From contig PBAU01000014.1 in assembly GCA_002716355.1 (NCBI GenBank), positions 1 to 14,724 of the forward strand: DNA of 14,724 nt, written 5' to 3'. Below are positions 1 to 9,664 of the stretch, piece by piece. The notes beneath the pieces are model-generated. The model ran no database searches, was not told the DNA's origin, and worked only from the letters and a program-made list of their open reading frames with translations. Position numbers and translations under genes: made by a program. How positions within the stretch are numbered: position 1 is the stretch's first letter; the number at the start of each line of letters is the position of its first letter. The DNA comes from a bacterium (GTDB lineage Bacteria; UBP7; UBA6624).

Positions 1-1
1 T

Positions 2-1045
2 CAAAGCCAGAAGCTCATCCTCATATTTTGAATTAAAATTTTGAGCTTTAATCAAATTTTTAATAGATTCACTATCTGAGCTTTTCTTACTAAGCGATGG
101 ATGTTTATATATGCATAGCAGGATAAAAATAGGAAGATACTCATCATTTTTAATTAAAGAATAGTTGTTTACTATGTCATTAAAAGTAATAGCGTTCTTA
201 TCTAATTTTACAATATCTTCCTTGAAATTAGTAAAATCAAAACCATGGACACCTTTTTCACCAGAATAATTCAAAACTTTATCAATGTATTGATGTATTA
301 ACATTTTATTAGACTTTATACAAGATGATATTTCATTTTCATATAAAGGTGTAGATAATAATAAAAATGTCTTCCAAATAACTGAGTATTCTTTATTAAA
401 AAGCATATAGTTTATATATTTTTTATTACTTAAAGTAAAAAATAATTGAATTTGCCACGGAATACTAACATTGGGTTCAACAAAAACTTTTTCATGATTA
501 AATTCATTTAGATATTCTTTATAAAATGAACTAAGACTTGATATATGTAAACGACTAAATAAAGAAGATGTTTTAAGGTAAGACATGCCTCCCATTAATT
601 TAAAATAAAATCTTAGCTTAATATTTATTTCTTTATTAAGTCTAGATTTTTCAACATCATAATCAATATTAATCACTCTGTCAATTTCATCAATAATTTT
701 TATTTTTTGAACTAATAAATCAGTGTTAATCTCAACATCCCTAATATGAGGTGTATAAGTTTCTTTTTTTTCTTTATCTAAGCAATATATTGATTTTATA
801 ATATTTACAGGAAGAATTCTATGATACTTGAGTTTTTTTATTTTAACTAAATCAAGTTCTAATAATATATGACTATCATCAAAAAATATCTTTTCAGAAG
901 TCAATGGAATATGATGACACATTTTATCATTAATATATTCAAATCTATCAGGAAATAAAGAATTCATTGATTCAGTGGAATAGATAATTCCATCATTTAA
1001 ATATTTAGTTAACAATCTATGTGATATTGATAAATAGTTGATCAT
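2..1045 (-). CDS. Unrecognised protein, last visible gene of the DISARM-like operon, C-terminus cut by window edge
   Basis: An uninterrupted frame of 348 codons begins at an ATG whose first base is 1045, three bases after the stop of the upstream SF1 helicase gene, and runs off the left edge without a stop. The product starts MINYLSISHRLL and is rich in Lys, Ile, Asn, Phe and Tyr. I see no Walker motif, no HxK phospholipase-D motif, no PD-(D/E)xK signature, no Cys clusters and no membrane segment. It looks like a soluble, mostly helical protein. In class 2 DISARM the gene of unknown function is drmE; this position in the operon makes a DrmE-like or accessory role possible, but I cannot recognise that family here. 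The tight spacing argues that it is co-translated with the operon and belongs to the system. Function unknown. Confidence 0.8.
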   Translation of the reverse strand, partial: MINYLSISHRLLTKYLNDGIIYSTESMNSLFPDRFEYINDKMCHHIPLTSEKIFFDDSHILLELDLVKIKKLKYHRILPVNIIKSIYCLDKEKKETYTPHIRDVEINTDLLVQKIKIIDEIDRVINIDYDVEKSRLNKEINIKLRFYFKLMGGMSYLKTSSLFSRLHISSLSSFYKEYLNEFNHEKVFVEPNVSIPWQIQLFFTLSNKKYINYMLFNKEYSVIWKTFLLLSTPLYENEISSCIKSNKMLIHQYIDKVLNYSGEKGVHGFDFTNFKEDIVKLDKNAITFNDIVNNYSLIKNDEYLPIFILLCIYKHPSLSKKSSDSESIKNLIKAQNFNSKYEDELLAL

Positions 1046-1048
1046 TTT

Positions 1049-2194
1049 CTAAAAAACATCATAAAGATTTGTATCTTGAATATATTCAGCTATTAAAGGC
1101 ATTTGCCCATTAGATGAAATTATTTCCAAGTTAAATTTAGCTCTAGTACATGCTACATATAATTCCTTTAGCTTTAATCGACCAGCATTTTCTAATCTAT
1201 CGATATATGGGATAATAACTGTTTGAAATTCCAACCCTTTTGCACTTTGCTTTGTGCATATTAAGATATTTTCCATTTCACCATTAAACATCATATTTTC
1301 AAGAACTGTATCATTCATTTTATGATGATAATAGGAGGAATTAACTCCTCGATCTGTTAAATATGAATTAATTTCTCTCACTTGTGAAATAGTATCGCAT
1401 AAAATTCCAACATTAACTTCTAGATTATTTTGTGTAATTACATAAATTTGTTGTAATAACTCAGTTCTATTATTCCTAAGATAAATGCGAGGCTTATCTT
1501 CGCCAGGGACCTTAAAGTCTTGTATTATACCGGGATTTACTTCTAATCCAATAACAAAATTTTTCGCAAATTTATATATTGCTTCAGTATTTCTATAATT
1601 ATTTTGTAAGGTTAAAATATTACAGTTTACACCTTGATCCTCTAATGATTCCATCATATTTGATACAGGGCTCTCATTGTCAAAATTTCCCCTTATATCC
1701 TGTGCATCATCACAGCATATTATAATTTGATTGGATATCATATTAAGATGCTGTACAAAGTTAGGCCATAAATCTTGAGACTCATCAATTACAATTTTAT
1801 CATGAAATCTTTCGTTTGCATATTCAGTAAATTTATCTATCAAAATATCTTCTCTTACTGTTCTATAATCATTTTCTAGTAAAAATGTCCCAAATGTGGA
1901 ATAATACCATTTCATAACTGTTACAATTGAATGTGAATTGAAGTTATCTAAATGCTCATTATTTGCAAAGCAATTTATTAAATAACAACGTAATAGTTTT
2001 GCGTATGCCATATATAAACAATTCTCATTACGTTCATAAGCATCAAGAACTTTAAAATTAGCTACGGTTGTTTTTCCACTTCCAGGACATCCTGTAATAA
2101 TAAGTGCATGATTTTCAGAATCGGGGTAATCTATTACAGCATGTTGCTGAGTATCTAAAACATCTCTAGGCGGTTGAGTAAATTCAAATGGCAT
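1049..2194 (-). CDS. UvrD/Rep-like superfamily 1 ATPase/helicase without nuclease domain (381 aa)
   Basis: This is a predicted ATP-dependent DNA helicase or translocase of superfamily 1. Visible motifs in order are Walker A GCPGSGKT (residues 35-42), Walker B IVIDESQD (134-141), a motif III-like CCDDAQD (160-166), NYRNT (199-203), motif V AKGLEFQTVIIP (318-329) and motif VI ELYVACTRAK (344-353). At 381 residues it is about half the length of UvrD or Rep and lacks the large 1B/2B insertions, so it resembles the compact helicase half of NERD-linked proteins. It starts two bases after the drmB stop and is followed three bases later by the next gene. It has the same motif order as the C-terminal part of the NERD-helicase encoded at 7389-9077 but no nuclease domain. 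Its role in the defence system is inferred only from operon membership. The family call is strong; the substrate is unknown. Confidence 0.88.
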   Translation of the reverse strand: MPFEFTQPPRDVLDTQQHAVIDYPDSENHALIITGCPGSGKTTVANFKVLDAYERNENCLYMAYAKLLRCYLINCFANNEHLDNFNSHSIVTVMKWYYSTFGTFLLENDYRTVREDILIDKFTEYANERFHDKIVIDESQDLWPNFVQHLNMISNQIIICCDDAQDIRGNFDNESPVSNMMESLEDQGVNCNILTLQNNYRNTEAIYKFAKNFVIGLEVNPGIIQDFKVPGEDKPRIYLRNNRTELLQQIYVITQNNLEVNVGILCDTISQVREINSYLTDRGVNSSYYHHKMNDTVLENMMFNGEMENILICTKQSAKGLEFQTVIIPYIDRLENAGRLKLKELYVACTRAKFNLEIISSNGQMPLIAEYIQDTNLYDVF

Positions 2195-2196
2195 TT

Positions 2197-4038
2197 TTAC
2201 AAAACCTCTTTAAAATAATTTTCATAATTACTGTTATATGTTTTTGTAATAGTTGATCTATCTAAATATTTATTAAAATGCGAACAACTTGTCTCTGAAA
2301 TTATTAAACAATTATGACATGCTGCAAGATTTGCTTTTTGTGGACCTTGATGGCCAATTGAAGAACAAACAGGGTCACCAGAGCACCAAGATGTTTTTTG
2401 TATTATATTTCTCATAATTCGTTCAAAATTTCCAGGCTTTCCTAATCTAACTAACCCTCCTAACGAGCCCTCCGAATCGCCATCAGAAGTATAAATTAAA
2501 ATTCCTGCCATATGCGATCTGCCTTCTGTATTTGCATAAATTCTTTCTTTAATAGAAGAACTATTATAGCCACATTCTAAGCTTAATTCTTTTATCAATA
2601 AATGAGCGAAACTATGCAATAACACAAAAGTTGTTTCTGATTCATAGTCTAAATTATCTTGTGGATTTTGATTTATTTTATACCCATTCAAAGATGAATC
2701 CTTACGCCATTTATCTAAAGTATCTAAATTGAAATTCAAAAATATGCCCTCTCCCCTTACAATGATAGCTGGAATTTCATTCATATCACCATTAATTGAA
2801 TTAATTTTTTCACTATCATTATTATCAAAATTCTTAGGATAAGGAAGTATTCGCCTAAAACCACAAAAAGCTTTTGTTTCTCTCATTTTTTCAAGTAAAG
2901 ATATTTTGTCAAAATATGTTTCGACCCAACTTTCGTAATCATCTAATGATTGGATTTTAACCTCATAATCTTTATCGCCTGGGATTCCTGGAACTTTATT
3001 AAAAGTTGTATATTCATTAAATTTAATATCTTCCATATCATTTATTGTAACAGCTGCCCTAGTTCTTTCATATTCGTGATATTGCATAATTAATTCTGGT
3101 GTAGTATCATACATTGCAGGATCAATTATATACTTTAAAGCTTGTATATGAATAGTTTCAGTATTTTCAAAAAATCTTCGTTCTTTAAGAATTTTATACT
3201 GCTCAATAGTATCGTTACTAAACCCACTTCCATCTTTAGGAATCCATATTGCAGACCTATTGATGGCATAATAAAAATTAGAGGCTCCCTTCTGGATACC
3301 TTGAATTTTATATTCAGGATAATTTTGATTACATTCTTCTACAGTACTTTCAAGATTGTCTTCGAATAACCAATGTCTATAACCCTTACAAGTATAATTT
3401 ATGTTACCCAGCCTATCTGGTAATAAAGCCTCTCCCATATTTTTTTGCTTATTACATGTAATACACTTAATCATAATCCCTGAAGTAGAGCTGTCATTTC
3501 CATAAGTATTATATTCAAGCTGATGTAGATCTTCATTAATGCCATCATGAACATGTTCAGTAAAATGATAATCATCTACATGACCATTAGTACAAACTAA
3601 TAGAAATCTAACAGGTATTAATGATGATTGTGTCCCAATTCTATCTTTACAATTTTTTTGCTGCTTATTTCTACATTGCGGAATATATTGATCGCAATCA
3701 ACTTTATGCATAGCTCTACATTTTATATTTGTACAATAATGCCATCGAGGAAATCTAATAGTTCTAACAAAAGTATTTGAAGGTTTCCAAATTCTATTTC
3801 CATATTGATATGTCCATGACCCATTATCATTAGGTGGAGAAATAAACTTATTTACTCCTAATAAATTTTTTAGATTTTCTTCATCATTAAGTTGCTTTGT
3901 TTCAAGGTTATTTTCTATTCTCCAGCGCTTATTTGCTAAAATAAGCAAAGATTCATTTAAATCCGTGGTTATAACAGAGCCAATGGCAAATGTATTAATA
4001 AGCTGAGATTTTCTTATTTTATTATTATTTCTAGCCAT
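2197..4038 (-). CDS. drmB: DISARM protein DrmB, DUF1998 domain (613 aa)
   Basis: DrmB is a core component of the DISARM anti-phage system and acts together with the helicase DrmA. The N-terminus has the family opening RKSQLINTFAIGSV (residues 9-22). A Cys-rich region follows (C102, C107, C115, C122, C130, then C192 and C195), suggesting zinc binding. The C-terminal DUF1998 part shows LLHSFAHLLIKELSLECGY (473-491), SDGDSEGSLGGLVRLG (518-533) and a last Cys cluster (C552, C558, C574, C577, C585) that includes CHNC. The length is typical of DrmB. The ATG overlaps the drmA stop by 8 bases (ATGGCTAG), implying translational coupling and probably matched amounts of the two partners. In published DISARM structural work (recalled, not checked) DrmA and DrmB form the DNA-binding complex. 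No truncation is seen. Confidence 0.94.
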   Translation of the reverse strand: MARNNNKIRKSQLINTFAIGSVITTDLNESLLILANKRWRIENNLETKQLNDEENLKNLLGVNKFISPPNDNGSWTYQYGNRIWKPSNTFVRTIRFPRWHYCTNIKCRAMHKVDCDQYIPQCRNKQQKNCKDRIGTQSSLIPVRFLLVCTNGHVDDYHFTEHVHDGINEDLHQLEYNTYGNDSSTSGIMIKCITCNKQKNMGEALLPDRLGNINYTCKGYRHWLFEDNLESTVEECNQNYPEYKIQGIQKGASNFYYAINRSAIWIPKDGSGFSNDTIEQYKILKERRFFENTETIHIQALKYIIDPAMYDTTPELIMQYHEYERTRAAVTINDMEDIKFNEYTTFNKVPGIPGDKDYEVKIQSLDDYESWVETYFDKISLLEKMRETKAFCGFRRILPYPKNFDNNDSEKINSINGDMNEIPAIIVRGEGIFLNFNLDTLDKWRKDSSLNGYKINQNPQDNLDYESETTFVLLHSFAHLLIKELSLECGYNSSSIKERIYANTEGRSHMAGILIYTSDGDSEGSLGGLVRLGKPGNFERIMRNIIQKTSWCSGDPVCSSIGHQGPQKANLAACHNCLIISETSCSHFNKYLDRSTITKTYNSNYENYFKEVL

Positions 4039-7000
4039 CTTCTTCTAAGCCTGTAATAAATAATGGTGTTTCTTTGTCTACATTTCTCATAGAACTTGGC
4101 ACAAAAAACGGAGTTTTTACCCATCTAGGATTAGGTTCTCTTCCATAATTAATAAATAATGGAGGCCTATTAGTATTATCTTGCCATGAATGAAAACGAA
4201 TTCTATTTAATCTTCTCCACTTATCTAATACTCTTTTCAATTCTTTTTTAGCTGACTCCAACTCTTTTTTATCTATAAATTTAATCCTTTCTTCTAAAAA
4301 TAATTCAAATTTCCTAATTATTTGTTCATTTGACCTTACTTGTACAGCATGTTCATCATTTCTATATTCTTGATCTATATGGTTACGCAAAAATCCAATT
4401 AGTATAGCTTCAATAGCTCTATCTCTAACTCTAACAGAAAAAGGTGTAAGGCTCATTGGTTCAACATGGGTATAAATTTTAGAATGATATGATTTAAAAT
4501 TTTCATAATGAGACATATCTCGTGCTCTTGACGTATTATATAAAGTAAATACTATTCCTGGCTTATCAGCGCTTCTTCCAACACGACTTGTTGCTTGTAT
4601 GTATTCAGCAGTTGACTTAGGCTGACAAACACAACACATTAAAGATAATCTTTGAATATCAAGCCCAACTGATATCATATTAGTTGCCAGACACGCATCA
4701 ATATATCCTTTCTTTCCAAGATTTGACATAATTTTTGGTATTTCATAATCTTGTTTCCTGCTTGTTAATTCCTCAATATTGTTAACATAACGTCTATGAT
4801 CAGCATCTAGGTCTAGTTTAGAGTATAATTTTCTTAATCTTAATGATTTTACATCATCTTCAATCATAGTTTTAGCATGTCCTAATTCTTTAAGTGATGA
4901 GTAATAGCATAATAACGTATGATAAGAATCTTGTAAATCTTTATTGTCTTCATCAAACATTTTAGAAGCTTGCAATAGAATTGAATACAATCTTATCTGA
5001 GTTGTTGAAAATGAAGGCGAACTATTTGCATAAACACCAATATACTTTCTCCCAACAGCCTTATTTTCTAATTTAGAAAAAAATGAATCGTCATGACTGA
5101 TTCCTGGAGGAGGGAATATTTTAATATGCTCATCTTTCTTTGCATATAAATTTCTAATTTGTTCTTTGGCCATCGCTATTGTTGCAGTTGAAGCAATAAT
5201 TTTAACTTTTTGTTCATTTCTCATTAGTTCTTGAATAACACCTTCATAGTGACCAACCATTGAGCCAAGTGGACCAGATATTAAATGTAGCTCATCTTGT
5301 ATTATAAGTGAAGGAGGGTTATGATTTCCAATATCCGGCACATCAATTCCAAATAATTTTCTAATCTTTGTTTGATGAGGTAATTGTGCAAATTTATCTA
5401 CTGTTGCAATAACCATTGTTGGTGGTTTATTGTATAAATCCTCATCGACAACGTATACAGGAAAATCACTATTTGAATATTCGCAGTTTCCATAACATTT
5501 AAATTTTGATATACCTTCATTATTTATATAAATACCTTTAGCCCTATCTTGTACTCTTCTATTACTATAGACAGGTCCTAATTCTTTACCACAATTTGGA
5601 CATTTTAAAAGTAAAAATTTATAATGCTGGCTATATCCAGTGTTATTCAAATTTTCTATCAAACTTATAGCTTTATCATTTTTATTAGGAGTCAAAGATT
5701 CTCCAACATATACACCTATAGATATTTCATCTTCACCTAACAACTCTAAATTATCTTTTCTCAATTTTTCGCAACTCATAACCAACGCACATGCTCTTTC
5801 AAATTGTTGAGCTGTTAATAATCTTAATGTATATCGCATTATAATTTCAGTTGCAGCTGGCCTATTAAATGCTAATTCATTATAAAATATTGTAAATGCA
5901 GATAAACCTAAATATGCCTCTGTCTTACCACCTCCAGTGGGGAACCAAATTAAATCTACTATTTCTCTATCATTAGATTCTGGATTTGTCATTGACTTCA
6001 CGTTCATTAATATAAAGGCTAATTGAAACAATCTCCATTTTCCAAATCGAGATTTTTGATTATCTTTATTATAATCTGGCCATGTAGTAATATCATTAAG
6101 GACAGGCAAAATATTATCTTCAATTGTATCATTTGTGATGCTTTCAGATAAGCTCCATTTCTTAAGAGGCAAACTATATCGTAACTGCTGATCAAGCATG
6201 GCGTGATTCATAAATTGAAATGCAATCAAAGCATTGCTATCAGACTTCAGGATATTAATCCCCTCTTCTATTCTAGATACGCATATTTTACAATTATCTA
6301 GATTCACTTTTGCCTGATTTTTATTATATTTATTTGAAAAAGTTTCTTTACTTTTATTATTTATCCATTGACTATATGCAGAAGGTATTTCATTGATTAA
6401 TTTGAAGCTTATTTCATTTTCCCATCCATTTGTTGATAGCTTGTACATCTCTAAATCATTATTATCAATATTAAAATGTAATAATGGTTTTATTTCATGC
6501 TCTGGAATGAAGTTTGATTTAATATAAGTAACAGATCCATTATTATTTTTATCCCAATCTACAGCACAAGAATGACCCGTAGCATATGTTTTAATATCTC
6601 TGTACAAAAGATTATTTAGATTATTATCCCAGCTATCATGAATGATAGGTTCTGGATATTCCTGAAATGAAGATTTTGATTTATTTTTTATAGAGAGTTC
6701 TACTTGATAATAACAATCATTATATCTAGGAATTTTAGGTGTATTATTCTCTTTTTTATTTAAAATAGATAATGATAAAAGAACTTGGTTCTTGTAGTCA
6801 AAATATTGATTTCGAACAGTTCTGTTAATTAAGATGACTTCTAAGTCATGATCTTTTAATTTAAATATTTTTTCTTCGTTAAAATGTAGAGGTATATCAT
6901 CTTTTAATTTAAATTGATGATGATGCTGGATTCGGCTATAAGCAACACTTCCTTTGTGAACTTTATTTTCACAATTTTTACATTTTTGAGAATTGTCAAT

Positions 7001-7399
7001 ATTTATTATATGTTCTTTTTTCAATTCATGGCGGCATGTTATGCACCATCGAATTCTTTGATATGTTGCAAAACTGATATCTATAATATAATCTATATCG
7101 TTTCTAAGTGATAAAAAGCTAAAACCAAATGAAGACTTTGATGTATTAGTGAAAGATAAACCCTCATCTGATACTCCTTCAATATTGTTGTTTCCACTTA
7201 CATTAATAGTAGAATTATCATCAGTAATATCATCTTCATAATTTCCTGCTGATACTCTTTGAGGTTCAAGAATACCTGATATAAACTGCTGAAAAGGACC
7301 TTCTTCACCAATAAGCAATCGACCCTTAACTTGATCATCATCCGACAAAGATGGACCAACAAGATCAAGTCTAACTTCCTTTATAATTTTATCGCGCAT
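4031..7399 (-). CDS. drmA: DISARM protein DrmA, SF2 helicase (1122 aa)
   Basis: DrmA is the large helicase of DISARM, thought to bind and move along incoming DNA in complex with DrmB. Motifs seen are Walker A FPTGGGKTE (residues 486-494), motif Ia TLRLLTAQQ (524-532), a DEAD-box variant DELH (702-705), motif III ASTAT (736-740), ATNMISVGLDI (905-915) and motif VI QATSRVGRS (935-943). The family-typical stretch HVEPMSLTPFSVRVRDRA follows at 978-995. Two possible zinc-binding sites are present: C119/C122 with C140/C143 near the N-terminus, and C600/C603 with C635/C639 between the helicase lobes. The ATG overlaps the stop of the NERD-helicase gene by 11 bases and has only a weak Shine-Dalgarno, so coupled translation is likely. 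Length and motifs look intact. Confidence 0.95.
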   Translation of the reverse strand: MRDKIIKEVRLDLVGPSLSDDDQVKGRLLIGEEGPFQQFISGILEPQRVSAGNYEDDITDDNSTINVSGNNNIEGVSDEGLSFTNTSKSSFGFSFLSLRNDIDYIIDISFATYQRIRWCITCRHELKKEHIINIDNSQKCKNCENKVHKGSVAYSRIQHHHQFKLKDDIPLHFNEEKIFKLKDHDLEVILINRTVRNQYFDYKNQVLLSLSILNKKENNTPKIPRYNDCYYQVELSIKNKSKSSFQEYPEPIIHDSWDNNLNNLLYRDIKTYATGHSCAVDWDKNNNGSVTYIKSNFIPEHEIKPLLHFNIDNNDLEMYKLSTNGWENEISFKLINEIPSAYSQWINNKSKETFSNKYNKNQAKVNLDNCKICVSRIEEGINILKSDSNALIAFQFMNHAMLDQQLRYSLPLKKWSLSESITNDTIEDNILPVLNDITTWPDYNKDNQKSRFGKWRLFQLAFILMNVKSMTNPESNDREIVDLIWFPTGGGKTEAYLGLSAFTIFYNELAFNRPAATEIIMRYTLRLLTAQQFERACALVMSCEKLRKDNLELLGEDEISIGVYVGESLTPNKNDKAISLIENLNNTGYSQHYKFLLLKCPNCGKELGPVYSNRRVQDRAKGIYINNEGISKFKCYGNCEYSNSDFPVYVVDEDLYNKPPTMVIATVDKFAQLPHQTKIRKLFGIDVPDIGNHNPPSLIIQDELHLISGPLGSMVGHYEGVIQELMRNEQKVKIIASTATIAMAKEQIRNLYAKKDEHIKIFPPPGISHDDSFFSKLENKAVGRKYIGVYANSSPSFSTTQIRLYSILLQASKMFDEDNKDLQDSYHTLLCYYSSLKELGHAKTMIEDDVKSLRLRKLYSKLDLDADHRRYVNNIEELTSRKQDYEIPKIMSNLGKKGYIDACLATNMISVGLDIQRLSLMCCVCQPKSTAEYIQATSRVGRSADKPGIVFTLYNTSRARDMSHYENFKSYHSKIYTHVEPMSLTPFSVRVRDRAIEAILIGFLRNHIDQEYRNDEHAVQVRSNEQIIRKFELFLEERIKFIDKKELESAKKELKRVLDKWRRLNRIRFHSWQDNTNRPPLFINYGREPNPRWVKTPFFVPSSMRNVDKETPLFITGLEEDG

Positions 7400-9077
7400 A
7401 ATGTTCTTTAAATCCGTTCATATTATCGTTTTTGTTGAATATGTAAAGTTTATATATAGCTCTTGATAATGCAACATATAAACGATTCAAATATAAATGT
7501 TTTTGCGGATAATCATATAATATAATAATATTATTTTCTAATCCTTTAAAATTTTCAATAGATGAATATCCAACACCAGTTCTGTTTATAAAAAAGCCAG
7601 GGTTCTTATTTAAATTGCAAATTTGTCTATTAATTTTAAAATCTTGATGTTCATAAGGAAAGTCAGATAAAATAGTTATATTATATTCTTTATGACCTAT
7701 TTCTGAAATTTGCCTATCAATTATTTCTTTTAATTTATTGTTCTTATCAATCTTATCATGATACGCTATAAGCTCAGGTAATTCACCTTTAATATTATTG
7801 CTTTTTACTAAATTTTTAAATTTAGTTCTTTTCTTTAAATAATCATTAATCTCTTGTGTATTTCTACAGTTTATATCAAGACAGTAAAATGTATAATTTA
7901 TTTTATTAAACAAAATTTCAAATTCAGCCGCCTCCTTTTCTGTCTGTTGGTTGTCTATATCTCCAAAAAATGACCAAGACCCTCTTCTGTTGAAATCTTT
8001 TTTAAGTATAACTTCAAATAAATTAATTAAATCTTCTATTCTTAATAAATCTTGAAATTCATCAACAACTAAATAATCATAATTATTATCAATATTCTTA
8101 AGAAGATAATCAGCATCAGAAACAGTTTCATTTTCTTTCTTTTGATTTAAGATTCCTCTGATAGAAATAATTTCATTTTCTTGTATTTCAATTTGTTTTG
8201 AAATTATATTTTTAATATAAAGTGCAAGTAGCTCTGAATAACAGATGAATAATACTCTTTTACCTTCTTCTTTAGCCCTTATATAGCTTTCAATCGCCAT
8301 TATTGTTTTTCCAGATCCAGCTGACCCCTTAACTAATAAATTGTTATCAAATAGATTGTTTAAAATACTGATTTGCAAGTTTGTTAAATCATTTAATTCA
8401 TTTTTAATAACTGCAGGATTTAACTCAGTTCTATTTACATGTTTTTTTGATTTACGCTGTCTTAATTTATTGTAAGTTGATTTGATTTCCTTATTGTTCA
8501 TTTCTGAAAATATAATATTAGGGTATCTTTTAGCATGAAATTTTTTATTAGCATTAACTTTATTTTTCACTTTTTCAACAAAAGCATCTACAGTCATATC
8601 CAATGATAGAATAATAGAATCTTTATTGAATTCTTTATGTTCAAATGTTAAAGTTTCAGGAAAAACTACAAGCCAATTAAAAAAATAATTATCTGACTCA
8701 TTAATCATGCATCTAAGCGACTCTTTATTTGATTTTATCTGGTCGAAAGGACTATCAATTTTTTTCCAATTATCGTATTTTCTGTCTTTATTGAAAAATA
8801 TTTGATCTTCATATTTTACAATTGAACTTTTTACTTCTAGACATATAAAACCAAGTTTTTTATCAACAATTAAGAAGTCTATATCACTTCCCTCTGGTTT
8901 ATCTTTATGTTTGTTTTCCGGTATTTGATAAGAGTATAGTATATACCATTCTTCTGTTCTTATAATTTTTTTCAGCAGATGATATACTAATTCTTCACCT
9001 CTACTCTTATATCCACCATAGTGAAAAAAAGTTTTTGAATTCAATTTATCTGGACTTGGAGAAATGCTTCCTTTCAT
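7389..9077 (-). CDS. NERD nuclease domain fused to SF1 helicase (562 aa)
   Basis: The protein has two parts. Residues about 20-150 form a NERD-type PD-(D/E)xK nuclease domain: RGEELVYHLL (26-35), SDIDFLIV (64-71) and ICLEVKSS (78-85) supply candidate catalytic residues D67, E81 and K83. Residues about 225-562 form a UvrD-like helicase: Walker A GSAGSGKT (251-258), Walker B VVDEFQD (337-343), a GD motif (372-373), NCRNT (403-407), the motif V-like SIENFKGLENNIIIL and a motif VI-like LYVALSRA near the C-terminus. A linked nuclease and helicase suggests processive DNA degradation or end processing. The ATG overlaps the restriction endonuclease stop as ATGA, and the gene's end overlaps drmA by 11 bases. 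Classical class 2 DISARM carries a phospholipase-D protein (DrmC) that is not seen here, so this could fill that slot; that is inference. Confidence 0.9.
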   Translation of the reverse strand: MKGSISPSPDKLNSKTFFHYGGYKSRGEELVYHLLKKIIRTEEWYILYSYQIPENKHKDKPEGSDIDFLIVDKKLGFICLEVKSSIVKYEDQIFFNKDRKYDNWKKIDSPFDQIKSNKESLRCMINESDNYFFNWLVVFPETLTFEHKEFNKDSIILSLDMTVDAFVEKVKNKVNANKKFHAKRYPNIIFSEMNNKEIKSTYNKLRQRKSKKHVNRTELNPAVIKNELNDLTNLQISILNNLFDNNLLVKGSAGSGKTIMAIESYIRAKEEGKRVLFICYSELLALYIKNIISKQIEIQENEIISIRGILNQKKENETVSDADYLLKNIDNNYDYLVVDEFQDLLRIEDLINLFEVILKKDFNRRGSWSFFGDIDNQQTEKEAAEFEILFNKINYTFYCLDINCRNTQEINDYLKKRTKFKNLVKSNNIKGELPELIAYHDKIDKNNKLKEIIDRQISEIGHKEYNITILSDFPYEHQDFKINRQICNLNKNPGFFINRTGVGYSSIENFKGLENNIIILYDYPQKHLYLNRLYVALSRAIYKLYIFNKNDNMNGFKEHYAR

Positions 9078-9664
9078 AATATTTGAATTTCTCCATCATC
9101 AACTATAAAAGAAACTGGTTTCCTGAGACCAATAATTATTAATGGCACTGTTAATTGATTCATTAATATTGGTAAATACCTTAATGCTTTTTCATATGAA
9201 CCTACAGCTGAATCAAAGCCACCTATTTTCTTCATTTCCTCTGTAGCAAAAATGACCATTCCTATTCTAGTTTGGATATCTTTATCTATATGATTTAATT
9301 CACCAGATAGTACAGGCTTCAATAGATTCCAAGATATAGCTTCACCATGATTAAATGCAACTTCAATAGAAAAATTATTTTTAGCAAAGTCTAATCTGAA
9401 GCGCTTATTTGAATATTCCTTATCTTGAAAAATTGGAGATTCGCTATGCCATCCTAATTCTGATAAACGTTTTTTAATTAATTGATTTATACATCTTGAA
9501 ATACTTCTATTATTATGATATTGAGGTTTAGAAAATTCTTTGATTATATTCTCATCTGAAATATTATCTAAAACTGATAATACTTGTTCATAATCATCAA
9601 TATACTTATCATTATTTTTAGATATTTCAATAGCATGTCTATGTGAATGCAAATTATATTTCAT
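9074..9664 (-). CDS. BglII/BstYI-like type II restriction endonuclease (196 aa)
   Basis: This is probably a DNA endonuclease with a PD-(D/E)xK fold of the BglII/BstYI type. The core is residues 88-115: RFRLDF with D92, then SIEVAFNH with E101. The spacing D-x8-E equals that of BglII D84 and E93 as I recall it. A BglII-like continuation follows: LLKPVLSGELNH (114-125), IGMVIFATEEM (134-144), and VPLIIIGL (173-180), matching BglII's VPIRLVGL. The length is close to that family's. One oddity is that the third active-site position, Gln95 in BglII, is Ala103 here. A nearby polar residue such as N105 may substitute, or activity may be altered. The gene overlaps the methyltransferase gene upstream by 11 bases (ATGAAATATAA), the close pairing expected of a restriction-modification pair. 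The cognate site cannot be read from the sequence. The family call is from memory of the BglII sequence. Confidence 0.75.
   Translation of the reverse strand: MKYNLHSHRHAIEISKNNDKYIDDYEQVLSVLDNISDENIIKEFSKPQYHNNRSISRCINQLIKKRLSELGWHSESPIFQDKEYSNKRFRLDFAKNNFSIEVAFNHGEAISWNLLKPVLSGELNHIDKDIQTRIGMVIFATEEMKKIGGFDSAVGSYEKALRYLPILMNQLTVPLIIIGLRKPVSFIVDDGEIQIL

Noticed and set aside
2-1045. Calling the last partial gene drmC
   Set aside because: No HxK(x)4D phospholipase-D motif is present in the 348 visible residues.
3142-3369. Plus-strand open frames inside drmB, drmA and the methyltransferase gene
   Set aside because: They lie opposite well-supported genes, have low-complexity Phe/Ile/Ser-rich products, no ribosome binding sites and no recognisable motifs.
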